Source: Treponema sp.
Lineage (GTDB): Bacteria > Spirochaetota > Spirochaetia > Treponematales > Treponemataceae
Reading direction: 5' to 3'
DNA length: 60,035 nucleotides
Assembly (NCBI GenBank): GCA_024402505.1
Contig: JAKSTP010000014.1
Coordinates: forward strand, 1 to 60,035
The notes below the pieces were generated by a model. The model had not been told where the DNA came from. It did no database searches and saw only the letters and a list, made by a program, of their open reading frames with translations. Below are positions 41,275 to 50,362 of the stretch, piece by piece; the stretch's first letter is position 1, and the number at the start of each line of letters is the position of its first letter. Made by a program: the position numbers and the translations under genes.

Positions 41275-41898
41275 TTACTCGGAGTATTTTCCGAATTTTT
41301 CTAAAAGATCGGCTCGTTTTTTAATGTCGAGTTTGTCGTAAATGCGGCTAACATGGTTTTCTACGGTGCGAAGGGAAATAAACAGTTCGTCGCTTATCTG
41401 TTCGTTTGTTTTTGACTGGAGGAGAAGTTCAAAAATCAATCTTTCCTGTTTAGAAAGAATTACTGCCACATTCTCAAGTTTTGCCTGAGCCTGTATCATC
41501 TTTTCTTCAAGATAGATTCCACCGGCCTTTACAACATCAAGGCATTTTTCCAGTTCCTTTTCGCTGGAAATTTTTGAAACATATCCTTTTGCGCCGCTGT
41601 CTTTAGCCTGGAGAATATATCCTGGAGTGTCATACATGGAATACATTACACATTTTATTCGATCGTATTTTTCTGTAATCTTCTTGCAAAGTGCAAATCC
41701 TGTTTCACCCAAAAGCTGCACGTCAATTATTATTATTTCTGGATAGTAAACTGAATCCAGCCGCTCAAGTTCTTCAAGGCATTCCTGGCTTTTTCCAAAA
41801 ACTTTTGCTACTTTCCACTTTGTATTTCCTTCAAGCCAGTCTTTTAATCCAAACCTTACAATACTGTGATCATCTACAATAAAAAGTGTATTTTCCAT
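41275..41898 (-). CDS. NarL/FixJ-family response regulator
   Basis: 207 residues. Receiver domain 1-120: acidic pair DDHS (9-12), phospho-acceptor Asp59 in IIIIDV, MYSM and the conserved Lys in AKGYVSK. The C-terminal LuxR-type helix-turn-helix spans ~140-203 (LSKQERLIFELLLQSKTNEQISDELFISLRTVENHVSRIYDKLDIKKRADL). It should bind DNA as a dimer at short inverted repeats when phosphorylated by the kinase encoded 13 nt upstream in the same operon. The GTGAGT dyads on both sides of the operon are candidate sites. Confidence 0.96.
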   Translation of the reverse strand: MENTLFIVDDHSIVRFGLKDWLEGNTKWKVAKVFGKSQECLEELERLDSVYYPEIIIIDVQLLGETGFALCKKITEKYDRIKCVMYSMYDTPGYILQAKDSGAKGYVSKISSEKELEKCLDVVKAGGIYLEEKMIQAQAKLENVAVILSKQERLIFELLLQSKTNEQISDELFISLRTVENHVSRIYDKLDIKKRADLLEKFGKYSE

Positions 41899-41911
41899 AA
41901 ATCTCTCTACC

Positions 41912-44293
41912 CTACTCTTTTATAGGAACGGTAATAATTATTTCCATTCCATCACCCATTTCACTCTTGAATTCCAGTTTTCCACCAATAAGATCAATGC
42001 GCTCCATCATAGACTGAAGACCAAAATGCATTTTCTTTCTGTGGGAAAGTATATTGTTTACATTACATCCAATTCCATCATCCGAAATATAAACGATCAT
42101 ATACTTTTTTTTATTTTCTTCCCGGCTTTTTATGTAAACCGAACATTGAGTTGCGTAAGAATGCTTTTCAATATTTGTGAGAGCTTCCTGAATAATGCGG
42201 AAAAGATTCTGGCTCACTTCCTTTTCAAAAACCGGATATGTGAAATTTTCATCAATCTGAATTGAACATGGAACGTGAGTTTTTTCTATGAACTGAGTAA
42301 CAAGAGTTTGGATGATTGAAACCAGTTCTATTCTTGAATCATCGCCGTCTTCGTGGGTAGCAAGTTCTGCCGGAGTAAGGTTATAGCAAATATTTCGAAG
42401 TTTAACTACGCTGTCGGTTGCAAGGGAAACAATCTTATACTTATTTTCAAGGGAATCTTCACTAACTTTAAGCATTTCTGAATAAAGGCGGATTGAACGT
42501 ATATCCTGAATAATGGAATCGTGAATATCCCGGCTAATTTTTCCCCTCTCCTTTTCCTGAATAGCAAAAATGAGCTTCTTGTCCTTTTTAAGATTTCGGT
42601 ACTTTTGTTTTTCTGCAATTTTATTAAACCGCATATTCAATATGATTGCAGCCACTGCCAGAACAAAAACCAGAACCGCCACAATAACTAAAAGAATCAT
42701 AAGCCGATTGTCGGTCTTGTAAACATATTCGGTTTTTACAATTCCAGGCTTGTAAATATCCAGTGCCTTCATTGCCTGATCAATTTCACCATGTTTTTTC
42801 TTAAAATCGGCCATCTCATATTTATTGACACTATTTTTTTCGCAATAAGATGAAACGTCAGTAAGAATATTCTGGGAAAGGTAATATACTTTATCTGCAC
42901 TTACATCCATAAAAATAAGATAATCTTTACCAACAAAAAGTGGCAGTTCACCACCATACATTCCACCAAGATTTATATCATTTAATTCTGGCTGCTGATT
43001 TCTAATATAATTGCCTTCTGCATCTCTAACATGAGTCAGGCGGGAGTTTTTAGTTCCGTCTTCATGATTTCTGATACCCCAGACTCCTTCATCATTATAA
43101 AAAAGGTGGAGAGCTTCTGTAGTATTTTCGCCGCGGTAAACATTAGCATCTGCCTGAATTACATTTTTTCCGCTGTTTTTTTCCTGAACAAGAAATTCAA
43201 GTGGCATTAAAGAATATTGATAGATGCTGCCTGCTCCAAGATTTATAAAATGAGCTGTGTAGTCGGAACAAAGGGCATTTATTCTGTTTTCCCCTCTTTC
43301 CAAAAAGAATTTTACAGCGGCTTCTTCGGTAAGAGGATTTCCATTGGAATCTGTTCCATAAAAGTCTGAATAATCGGTTCCGTTTAGTACAAGGCCTTTA
43401 AAATGTTTAAGGGTAACTTCCAGATTATCATAATTAACATTTGCGCCGCAGTAGTGTTTTAAAAGTTTGCATAAATCTGTTTGTGAAACAACGCCTTTTG
43501 GCTGTTCTCCTGGAAGATTTTGAGCGAACCTCCACCAGACTAAAGAAGAATGTCTGATTAAATCTTCTGGATAATAATTGATGCCGCGGGGCTTAAGCTC
43601 GTAAAGTCCTCTGTCGGGACCAACTTCATCAAATTCATTCCAGCCGTGGTTGTAAAAAAGGAAGGTTCTGTTTTTGGAATCAAAACACATGGTCAGTTCT
43701 ATTAGCTGATGTTTAATTGTATAAGAATCATCCAGCAACAGCTCTACAGTTCCAGAGCTGTTTGCGTGAACAAGATAAGTTTTGTTAAATCCTTTTCCTG
43801 TTGCGTCTTCCCGTTCTTCGCAAACTCTGGCTACAGCCCAAAGGCCGTCATCACTTACGGCAAATTGCTGGGAATATGCATTTTTTCCTACAATAAAATA
43901 TTCTGTATACAAAAGTTTTGGATCGAATTTACAAAGAAGGGCCTGCCAGGTATTAGTTTCCACATTCAGAGCATTTAAGAAAAACCAGATATTTCCTTCC
44001 TTGTCGAATTTGATTACATTTTCGTATGAATCGTTGGTATAGAACTGGTAACCATTGGAGAAAGAAAAATAATAGTAAGCTTGGTCAAAGTCGTTGGGGA
44101 GATGTTCAAAAATTGGATACAGGGTTCCGTCCAAGGCGTATTTGGAATCTTTTATATTTGCGATATCAATTGAATAGGAACCTTTTGCGTTTTCGTGAAT
44201 ATTTTCATAACTGCATTTTTTATACAAGGTTTGGGAACTTAAGGGAAAAATGAAAGTCTGTACCAGAATCAGCAGAATTAAAATTTTCTTCAT
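41912..44293 (-). CDS. Sensor histidine kinase of the NarX/HisKA_3 type with large extracytoplasmic sensor
   Basis: 793 residues. Signal-anchor N-terminus (MKKILILLILVQTFIFPLSSQ), then a ~500-residue extracytoplasmic region. Repeated strand-rich units (KFDKEGNIWFFLNALN; AVSDDGLWAVARV; CFDSKNRTFLFYNHGW) there suggest a β-propeller-like sensor. One transmembrane helix lies at about 530-557 (LMILLVIVAVLVFVLAVAAIILNM), followed by a coiled segment. HisKA_3 has the phospho-accepting His591 in RGKISRDIHDSIIQD, and HATPase_c has N box EALTNIEKH, G1 DDGIG and GLQSMMERIDLIGG. It should phosphorylate the regulator encoded just downstream. TATAAT stands 7 nt before ATG 44293 with no Shine-Dalgarno sequence. 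Stimulus unknown. Confidence 0.93.
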   Translation of the reverse strand: MKKILILLILVQTFIFPLSSQTLYKKCSYENIHENAKGSYSIDIANIKDSKYALDGTLYPIFEHLPNDFDQAYYYFSFSNGYQFYTNDSYENVIKFDKEGNIWFFLNALNVETNTWQALLCKFDPKLLYTEYFIVGKNAYSQQFAVSDDGLWAVARVCEEREDATGKGFNKTYLVHANSSGTVELLLDDSYTIKHQLIELTMCFDSKNRTFLFYNHGWNEFDEVGPDRGLYELKPRGINYYPEDLIRHSSLVWWRFAQNLPGEQPKGVVSQTDLCKLLKHYCGANVNYDNLEVTLKHFKGLVLNGTDYSDFYGTDSNGNPLTEEAAVKFFLERGENRINALCSDYTAHFINLGAGSIYQYSLMPLEFLVQEKNSGKNVIQADANVYRGENTTEALHLFYNDEGVWGIRNHEDGTKNSRLTHVRDAEGNYIRNQQPELNDINLGGMYGGELPLFVGKDYLIFMDVSADKVYYLSQNILTDVSSYCEKNSVNKYEMADFKKKHGEIDQAMKALDIYKPGIVKTEYVYKTDNRLMILLVIVAVLVFVLAVAAIILNMRFNKIAEKQKYRNLKKDKKLIFAIQEKERGKISRDIHDSIIQDIRSIRLYSEMLKVSEDSLENKYKIVSLATDSVVKLRNICYNLTPAELATHEDGDDSRIELVSIIQTLVTQFIEKTHVPCSIQIDENFTYPVFEKEVSQNLFRIIQEALTNIEKHSYATQCSVYIKSREENKKKYMIVYISDDGIGCNVNNILSHRKKMHFGLQSMMERIDLIGGKLEFKSEMGDGMEIIITVPIKE

Positions 44294-44300
44294 ATTCTGG

Positions 44301-44306
44301 ATTATA
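44301..44306 (-). promoter_or_regulatory. -10 box TATAAT 7 nt upstream of the histidine-kinase start
   Basis: On the minus strand TATAAT, CCAGAAT, ATG 44293. The -35 at 17 bp is poor (TACGCA), which suits activator dependence; a GTGAGT dyad lies 40 nt upstream of the -10. No Shine-Dalgarno sequence. Confidence 0.5.
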
Positions 44307-44346
44307 AACGGGATTTAAAAAAATGCGTATACTTTACAGAAAGATT

Positions 44347-44361
44347 GTGAGTATTACTCAC
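44347..44361. promoter_or_regulatory. GTGAGT-ATT-ACTCAC dyad, putative operator of the kinase operon
   Basis: Perfect 6-bp inverted repeat with a 3-nt spacer, centred about 61 bp upstream of the kinase ATG. It lacks a T-run on either strand, so it is not a terminator. The half-sites equal those at 41234-41250 in front of the lipoprotein gene. Confidence 0.55.
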
Positions 44362-44369
44362 TAAACACA

Positions 44370-45521
44370 CTACTCGTTTTCAAGTTTTGCAAGTTCGTGA
44401 AGTGCAATCTGATCTTTTGGATCAAATTCAAGAACTGCAGTAAAGAATTTACGTGCTTCGTCAATTTTTCCCTGTGCCAGAGCAAGGTATCCCATATTTG
44501 AGATAATCTTTGTATTTTCCGGTTCCAGTTCGTAAGCTTTTAAAAGCACCTTCTGGGCTTCGGCGAAATTCTTTTCCTGAACATAGCAAAGCGAAAGTTC
44601 GTTGTAAGTATCGGCACTCTGATCTCCGCCAGGACATTTAAGGGCTTCAAGGAAGGCCTGTTTTGCACTGTCGTAACGTTCCAGCTTGCGCATACCCCAT
44701 CCAAGCATAAACCAGGCATTCCAAACTTTAGGATTGTTCTGGATAAACACGCGGATTTCTTCAAGTCCCTTTTCTTCTTCACCTTTTGAAATAAGATCGT
44801 AAGCGGCTTTGAAGCGAACATCGTCCATGTTCTGATTCTTAATATTCTCAACAATTTCCTGGGCACGTTCTTTTTTGTAGATACCGTTTTCTCCCATTTC
44901 TTCGTCGGTAGAATCGCAGGTAAGTGCAAGATATGTTTCAAAACAGTCTTTTGCTTCCCGGAAACTCTGTGATTTCAGATAGAAAAAGCCTGCATTAAAG
45001 AAAGCATCCGGCATGGCAGGATCAGCGTCCATAGCCTGTTTGTAATACATAAGTGCATCACTGTCGTAGGCATCGGCATCTTCAATAAGTCCAGAACGGC
45101 GGTAACTTTCGGCCCGTTCATCAAGGAAAAGAGCCATATTCAAAACTACGGCATTATCTTCCGGATCAAGACCGTGAAGTGCCATAAAAATTTCTTCGGC
45201 AATATCATAATCTTCGTTCTTTGTTTTAAGAATGGCGGCTTCGCAAAGTTCCTTTTTAATTTCAGGACGGGCCTGGCTGATAATAGAACGGTAGTAATCA
45301 AGATTCTTATTTTTGTGGTCGTAGGCAAGAACTGTAAGAATTCCCGCAAGAATCTGTTCTTCGTTCAGTGAAGAAAAATCCATATTTTCTTCTGTTTCAC
45401 CGTCTTTTTTCTGAACAGGAAGAGGGATTGTAGTGTCAATCTGCATGGCAGCAGAGGAAAGCTTAAAATCTTCAGGAAGATTGATAAAATAAATTGATTC
45501 GAGAGAATTCTTTGAACTCAT
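44370..45521 (-). CDS. Tetratricopeptide-repeat protein
   Basis: 383 residues, no signal peptide. After an acidic N-terminal ~60 residues come repeated TPR helices: NEEQILAGILTVLAYDHKN, AILKTKNEDYDIAEEIFMALHGLDPEDNAVVLNMALF, MYYKQAMDADPAMPDAFFNAGFFYLKSQSFREAKDCFETYL, VWNAWFMLGWGMRKLERYDSAKQAFLEAL, YNELSLCYVQEKNFAEAQKVLLKAYELEPENTKIISNMGYLALAQGKIDEARKFFTAVLEFDPKDQ. This points to a cytoplasmic scaffold for protein-protein contacts; partner unknown. AGAGG precedes the ATG, with TATAAT 9 nt upstream. It lies between the kinase operon and the PilZ gene on the same strand. Confidence 0.9.
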   Translation of the reverse strand: MSSKNSLESIYFINLPEDFKLSSAAMQIDTTIPLPVQKKDGETEENMDFSSLNEEQILAGILTVLAYDHKNKNLDYYRSIISQARPEIKKELCEAAILKTKNEDYDIAEEIFMALHGLDPEDNAVVLNMALFLDERAESYRRSGLIEDADAYDSDALMYYKQAMDADPAMPDAFFNAGFFYLKSQSFREAKDCFETYLALTCDSTDEEMGENGIYKKERAQEIVENIKNQNMDDVRFKAAYDLISKGEEEKGLEEIRVFIQNNPKVWNAWFMLGWGMRKLERYDSAKQAFLEALKCPGGDQSADTYNELSLCYVQEKNFAEAQKVLLKAYELEPENTKIISNMGYLALAQGKIDEARKFFTAVLEFDPKDQIALHELAKLENE

Positions 45522-45576
45522 AATGCCTCTATTATATAGAAAAAAAATGATTTATTGAAGATAAGCAGGTTTTGTT

Positions 45577-46476
45577 TTATGCCTGTGGAGCGGCAGATGG
45601 AGCAGGATTTGCTGGGGCTGCCACTGCCTGTTGCTGTACTGCCGATGCAACACGAGCTCTGCTCTGCTGAAGAAGGTTTATCTTGTTTGTTGTAATATAT
45701 TCATTAATCTGAACCTTGTAAGCCATTGGAACCGATTCAGGATCAAATTCAATATTTGCAATAACAATATCCTTTCGTCCTTCCAGATTTTCTGCATAAA
45801 CAACTTTTCCGTTGATGTTCATGGAAACCTGAGGCTCCAGGAAAGTGATTTTAAGAGAAGCTTCTTTGTTTACAAGGAAACGAGGCAATCCCATACAAAG
45901 GATTTTTGCACCACCGAAAGAAAGGTCTCGGAGAACGCAGCGTCTAGGAACATGAGCAATGGAAATAAGTGTTTCTTCTTTTTCCATATTCAGTTTGCGG
46001 ATAGACTCAGCATTAATCATAATGCGTTCTTCCTTGCGGCGAGAAAAGTTTTCGTTTGTATCAATAAAGCGGCCAAGACGAAGGATAAGGTCATCTGGAG
46101 GCTGCTGTGAGAATTCGATAGTTACAACAAGAAGTTCATGAGAATCTTTAAATGGTTCCACGTTTGATACACGGCCGTTTACAAAGAAACTTAGAGGTGT
46201 TGTATCCTGTTCAATAAAACAGTAGCGTACGGAAACTGAAAGATCCTTCTTTTTTTTGATTTCTGCGGCAAATCCGCTGGTAGTTCCTACAATAATTCTG
46301 GCAAACTGAAAAGAAGTGGAGTTGATGATACAAGGCCACTGCCCGCCGTTACATTTTACGTAAATCTGGCGTGGATCAATTCTGAGAAAGTGAAGAGTTT
46401 CTTTAGTAAATGAAATTTCCTTATCACGATAATAATCGTAATAACGTGTAATCTGTTGACTCAAAGGAACTGACAT
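45577..46476 (-). CDS. PilZ-domain c-di-GMP-binding protein
   Basis: 299 residues. The N-terminal ~140 residues are a β-rich domain (FLRIDPRQIYVKCNGGQWPCIINS). The PilZ domain follows with the c-di-GMP-binding arginines in RRKEER (146-151) and DLSFGGAKI (184-192, the D-x-S-x-G-G motif). A Gln/Ala/Pro-rich tail (AVQQQAVAAPANPAPSAAPQA) ends the protein. It would couple c-di-GMP level to motility or surface behaviour, as in other spirochaetes. The HD-GYP protein encoded at 50363 could lower the same messenger. Promoter TTGAAT-17-TATACT ends 9 nt before ATG. Confidence 0.88.
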   Translation of the reverse strand: MSVPLSQQITRYYDYYRDKEISFTKETLHFLRIDPRQIYVKCNGGQWPCIINSTSFQFARIIVGTTSGFAAEIKKKKDLSVSVRYCFIEQDTTPLSFFVNGRVSNVEPFKDSHELLVVTIEFSQQPPDDLILRLGRFIDTNENFSRRKEERIMINAESIRKLNMEKEETLISIAHVPRRCVLRDLSFGGAKILCMGLPRFLVNKEASLKITFLEPQVSMNINGKVVYAENLEGRKDIVIANIEFDPESVPMAYKVQINEYITTNKINLLQQSRARVASAVQQQAVAAPANPAPSAAPQA

Positions 46477-46485
46477 ACTTTTTCT

Positions 46486-46514
46486 AGTATAAATGATAAA
46501 GCGTCAAAATTCAA
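46486..46514 (-). promoter_or_regulatory. Promoter of the PilZ gene, near-leaderless
   Basis: On the minus strand -35 TTGAAT (46514-46509), 17-bp spacer, -10 TATACT (46491-46486), then 9 nt (AGAAAAAGT) to ATG 46476. The predicted leader is 2-3 nt. Confidence 0.6.
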
Positions 46515-46641
46515 CATAATTTGGATATTATGGAGAAATTCTCTATTTAATGTTTTTCGATAAATGTCAATTTTTTTAGCAGACCTTAAAAATTTGACAT
46601 CTGGCCTAAGACCTTTTACAGTTAGTTTATATGGAGGATTT

Positions 46642-49600
46642 ATGAAAGAAGTAAAGGGAACTTTCATTACTTTTGAGGGAGAAAGATTTTACAGAATTGA
46701 AAACTACGACATGATGGACGACTTTTTTATGACCATCACAAGTTCTTCCGACATCTGGAATTTCTGCTGGTCTCAGGGCGGCATTACAGCAGGACGAATT
46801 GACTGTGATCACGCAGTTTTTCCTTATTACACCGCCGACAAAGTTTCCGACTTCAAGAACGTTACAGGGCCTTACAACTGCATTAAAGTTGAAAAAGATG
46901 GAGAAAAGGTACTTTGGGAACCTTTTGCAAACTTAAATTCTTCTGCTGCAGTCCGTTTTTCATCTGATAAAAAACTTTTCCGTAATATTTACAAGAACGT
47001 TACGGGAACAAAAATCTGGTTTGAAGAAATCAACAGTGAATTAAATCTTTCTTTTATGCAGGGATGGACCAGTTCTGCAAAATACGGACTTGTTCGCACA
47101 GTAAAAGTAAGTAACCTTGGAGAAAAACCCGTTGATTTTGAAATTCTTGACGGTTGCCGTAACATTATGCCAGCCTGCTGTACTGCAGATTTTCAGAATG
47201 TAAAAAGTAATCTTTTGGACGCCTACAAAAAAACCGACCTTGATGCTGAATCAAAAATTGCTTTATTTACAGTTTCTTCCGTTGTTTCCGACAAGGCTGA
47301 ACCAAATGAAGGACTTTACGCCAATACAGGCTGGTTTTCCACAGAAGATGACCTGATTCTTGATACTGATGCACCTCTTCATTTTGCACGGGAAGAGGCC
47401 TTTGAAAAAACAGCCTGCATAAAAGGAAAACGACCTTCAATCTTTATCAATAAAAAAATCAGTCTTGATTCAAAGGCTGCCGATTCCTGGTACGAGATTT
47501 TTGACACCTGGTATGACGCAAAAAAAATTATTAATCTGAAAAACCTTGTTAAAGACCGAAAAGCCTTTGTAAAAGATCTGGAAAATGATATTGAAGATGG
47601 CATAAACAAAATGACAGGCTTTATTGCCCAAGCCGATGGCATTCAGAATACAGCAGATGAAATGACAGCCGCCCATCACCAGGCAAACGTTATGTTCAAT
47701 ATTATGCGTGGAGGAATTTTTCAGAACTTTGGAAAAATAAATACCGCCGATTTCATGGCTTTTGCAGGTGAACGAAATAAAAACATTGCACAGGAACTTG
47801 GAAAAATCATAACTCACCTAAAAGACGAAGTCTCTTACACTGAACTTTCTTCGGAAGTTGAAAAATCCGGCAATCCTCACTTCATGCGACTTTTCTGTGA
47901 ATATCTGCCACTCACCTTCAGTCGCCGCCACGGAGATCCAAGCCGCCCATGGAACCGTTTTTCAATCATTCTTCAGGACGATTTTGGAAATCCTGTTTTG
48001 AATTACGAAGGAAACTGGCGGGACATTTTCCAGAACTGGGAAGCACTTGCCTGGAGCTATCCTTCTTACATCAAAAACATGACTGCAAAATTCCTTAATG
48101 CCATGACCATAGACGGCTTCAATCCTTATCATATTTCACGAAAAGGACTCAACTGGGAAATTCCAAATCCCGATGATCCTTGGGCACAGATTGGCTACTG
48201 GGGTGACCATCAGGTAATCTATCTTGAAAAGCTTCTTGAATTCTGGAACAAAACAAATCACCGGGAACTTTTAAGCCATTTAAATAAAGAAATCTTTTCT
48301 TCTTCAAACGTGCCTTACAGAATCAAAAACTACAGCGACCTTATTAAAGACCCAAGAAATTCCATTTCTTTTGACAGAGAACTCAGCGACCGCCTTATGA
48401 AAGAAACCGCTGTTATGGGAAGTGACGCAAAACTTGTCCGGGGAAAAGACGGAACTGTAGCCCATGTTTCCCTTACACAGAAATTTGTACAGATTCTCAT
48501 TGCAAAAATGGCAAACTTTATTCCTGGAGGCGGAATCTGGTTGAACACCCAGCGGCCTGAATGGAATGATGCCAACAACGCACTGGCAGGCTGGGGACTT
48601 TCCATGGTTACCCTGTATTACATCAGAAGATTTACTGCCTTCCTTATAAATCTTTACCAAAGCTCTGATGAAAAAAGCTTTGTGCTTTCAGAACAGGTTT
48701 ACAAAGCCCTTACAGAACTTGGAAAAATCTTTACAGCCTTTGAACCTGAAAAAGCCGCACAAGATCCAAAAATCCGGGCCGCTTTTAACGAAAGAGCACA
48801 GCTTGTTTTTGAAGCAGAACGAAACTCACTTTATAAAACAGGCTACGGAAAAAATGTGGAGATTACAAAGGAAGAACTTCTTTCTGTATTGAAGGCCTTC
48901 CAGAATCATACAGAATACACCATTGCAGTGAACAAACGGGAAGACGGTCTTTACCACGCCTACAACACACTCCGTGTTGCTGAAAATGAAATGCTGGTTG
49001 AAAATCTTCAGGAAATGCTTGAAGGTCAGGTTGCTGTTCTTTCCAGCGGACTTCTTTCTGGAAAAGAGACTCTGGATCTTTATAGAAACCTTAGAAATTC
49101 TGCAATGTACGAACCCCGTCAGAATTCCTACATGCTCTACCCTAACAAGGAACTTCCTCGTTTTGAAGATAAAAACTGCGTTTCAAAAGACCAGATTAAA
49201 GGCCTTGAAAATCTTACAGAAAGAACAAATGGGCTTTATCTTCGCCAGGATCTTCTTGGTGTATGGCACTTCAATCCAGATTTCCGAAATGAAGAAGCCA
49301 TAGAAAACATTATCAGCACACAGGATGAAAACATGAAGCCTTCAGAAGATGAAAAGAAACTTCTTATGGCCTTGTACGAAAAAACCTTCAATCACCAGAG
49401 CTTTACTGGTCGTTCAGGCACTTTCTATGCCTACGAAGGACTTGGAAGCATTTACTGGCACATGAACGCAAAGCTTCTTCTGGCAGTACAGGAAAATGCT
49501 CTTGCAGAAAGGGACAATGCAGTAAAAGAAGAACTTAAAAAGGCCTACTTTGAAGTAAGAAAAGGCCTTGGCTTTAACAAAACTCCTGACATCTGGGGCG

Positions 49601-49962
49601 CATTCCCAATGGATCCTTATTCCCACACACCTTGGAAACAGGGAGCAAAACAGCCTGGCATGACAGGACAGGTTAAAGAAGAAGTGCTTACCCGCTGGGG
49701 AGAACTTGGCATCTGCATTGAAGACGGCATTGCAAGCTTTGCTCCATCAATGCTTCTTGATGAAGAATTCAATAAAGATGGAAAACTTGGTTTTACCTGG
49801 TGCGGAGTTTCTGTTGAATACGAAAAGAAGGGAACTTCTGAAATCAGCGTTTTTGTAAAGGGTAATTCCGTTACAAGAAAAGGCTGTGCTCTTACCCGGG
49901 AAGAAAGCGCCGCTTTATTTTCAAGGGACGGAACCGTAGAAAAAATTGTAGTTAGTCTTTAA
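46642..49962 (+). CDS. Large GH94/GT36-like (α/α)6-barrel protein, probably carbohydrate-active
   Basis: 1106 residues from ATG 46642, chosen for GGAGG 5-6 nt upstream. No signal peptide, so cytoplasmic. The first ~350 residues are β-rich and read like the N-domain of cellobiose-phosphorylase-type enzymes (YGLVRTVKVSNLGEKPVDFEILDGCRNIMPAC). The rest is helical and rich in aromatic motifs typical of α/α barrels: FSRRHGDPSRPWNRF, NYEGNWRDIFQNWEALAWSYP, DDPWAQIGYWGDHQVIYLEKL, GGGIWLNTQRPEWNDANNALAGWG, RSGTFYAYEGLGSIYWHMNAKLLLA. It probably acts on a phosphorolysed or cytoplasmic oligosaccharide. I cannot place the exact family or name the catalytic residues with confidence; WGDH and RPEWNDAN are candidates. 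Confidence 0.6.
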   Translation: MKEVKGTFITFEGERFYRIENYDMMDDFFMTITSSSDIWNFCWSQGGITAGRIDCDHAVFPYYTADKVSDFKNVTGPYNCIKVEKDGEKVLWEPFANLNSSAAVRFSSDKKLFRNIYKNVTGTKIWFEEINSELNLSFMQGWTSSAKYGLVRTVKVSNLGEKPVDFEILDGCRNIMPACCTADFQNVKSNLLDAYKKTDLDAESKIALFTVSSVVSDKAEPNEGLYANTGWFSTEDDLILDTDAPLHFAREEAFEKTACIKGKRPSIFINKKISLDSKAADSWYEIFDTWYDAKKIINLKNLVKDRKAFVKDLENDIEDGINKMTGFIAQADGIQNTADEMTAAHHQANVMFNIMRGGIFQNFGKINTADFMAFAGERNKNIAQELGKIITHLKDEVSYTELSSEVEKSGNPHFMRLFCEYLPLTFSRRHGDPSRPWNRFSIILQDDFGNPVLNYEGNWRDIFQNWEALAWSYPSYIKNMTAKFLNAMTIDGFNPYHISRKGLNWEIPNPDDPWAQIGYWGDHQVIYLEKLLEFWNKTNHRELLSHLNKEIFSSSNVPYRIKNYSDLIKDPRNSISFDRELSDRLMKETAVMGSDAKLVRGKDGTVAHVSLTQKFVQILIAKMANFIPGGGIWLNTQRPEWNDANNALAGWGLSMVTLYYIRRFTAFLINLYQSSDEKSFVLSEQVYKALTELGKIFTAFEPEKAAQDPKIRAAFNERAQLVFEAERNSLYKTGYGKNVEITKEELLSVLKAFQNHTEYTIAVNKREDGLYHAYNTLRVAENEMLVENLQEMLEGQVAVLSSGLLSGKETLDLYRNLRNSAMYEPRQNSYMLYPNKELPRFEDKNCVSKDQIKGLENLTERTNGLYLRQDLLGVWHFNPDFRNEEAIENIISTQDENMKPSEDEKKLLMALYEKTFNHQSFTGRSGTFYAYEGLGSIYWHMNAKLLLAVQENALAERDNAVKEELKKAYFEVRKGLGFNKTPDIWGAFPMDPYSHTPWKQGAKQPGMTGQVKEEVLTRWGELGICIEDGIASFAPSMLLDEEFNKDGKLGFTWCGVSVEYEKKGTSEISVFVKGNSVTRKGCALTREESAALFSRDGTVEKIVVSL

Positions 49963-49972
49963 AAATAATAAG

Positions 49973-49998
49973 GCCCGGAAAAACATCCGGGCTTTTTT
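49973..49998 (+). terminator. Rho-independent terminator (bidirectional) between the GH94-like gene and rpsU
   Basis: GCCCGGA (49973-49979), loop, TCCGGGC (49986-49992), T6 (49993-49998). On the minus strand the same stem is followed by CTTATTATTTTT and can end rpsU transcripts. Confidence 0.92.
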
Positions 49999-50001
49999 CA
50001 A

Positions 50002-50205
50002 CTATTTGTCACCGTGTCCTTTGCGGTTTTTTTTCATCAGCTTGCGGGCCAATGTTTTGTTTTTACGGTTCAGGATAGTGGAAGGTTTTTCGTAGTATTC
50101 ACGTTTTTTGTATTCGCGAATGATACCTTCTTTTTCAACCATGCGTTTAAAGCGTTTAATTGCTTTTTCCAGGTTTTCGTTATCATCAACATAGATACTT
50201 GCCAT
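50002..50205 (-). CDS. rpsU: Ribosomal protein S21
   Basis: 67 residues from ATG 50205, which has an exceptionally good Shine-Dalgarno sequence (GGAGGTGA, 8 nt upstream). An in-frame GTG at 50217 lies inside that Shine-Dalgarno sequence and is not used. [41 protein letters not shown] followed by a basic tail is diagnostic of bS21. It binds the 30S platform near the 3' end of 16S rRNA and affects initiation with Shine-Dalgarno sequences, which is notable next to the many predicted leaderless genes here. Confidence 0.98.
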   Translation of the reverse strand: MASIYVDDNENLEKAIKRFKRMVEKEGIIREYKKREYYEKPSTILNRKNKTLARKLMKKNRKGHGDK

Positions 50206-50252
50206 TTCTTGAGTCACCTCCTACAAACCGGAAATTCCGAATAAGTTTAAAC

Positions 50253-50281
50253 ATTATATCAAAAAGATTTGTTTATAGCAA
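50253..50281 (-). promoter_or_regulatory. Promoter of rpsU
   Basis: On the minus strand -35 TTGCTA (50281-50276), 17-bp spacer, -10 TATAAT (50258-50253). The leader to ATG 50205 is about 40 nt and holds the strong GGAGGTGA. Confidence 0.75.
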
Positions 50282-50324
50282 CAGCGAAAAGGTCCATTTT
50301 CCAAAACTAAAAAAACTAAAATAT

Positions 50325-50353
50325 TTGCCATTTCATAAGATTTCTTTTATAAT
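50325..50353 (+). promoter_or_regulatory. Promoter of the HD-GYP gene, near-leaderless
   Basis: -35 TTGCCA (50325-50330), 17-bp spacer, -10 TATAAT (50348-50353), then 9 nt (TTAACAGTT) to ATG 50363. No Shine-Dalgarno sequence; the leader would be 2-3 nt. Confidence 0.7.
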
Positions 50354-50362
50354 TTAACAGTT

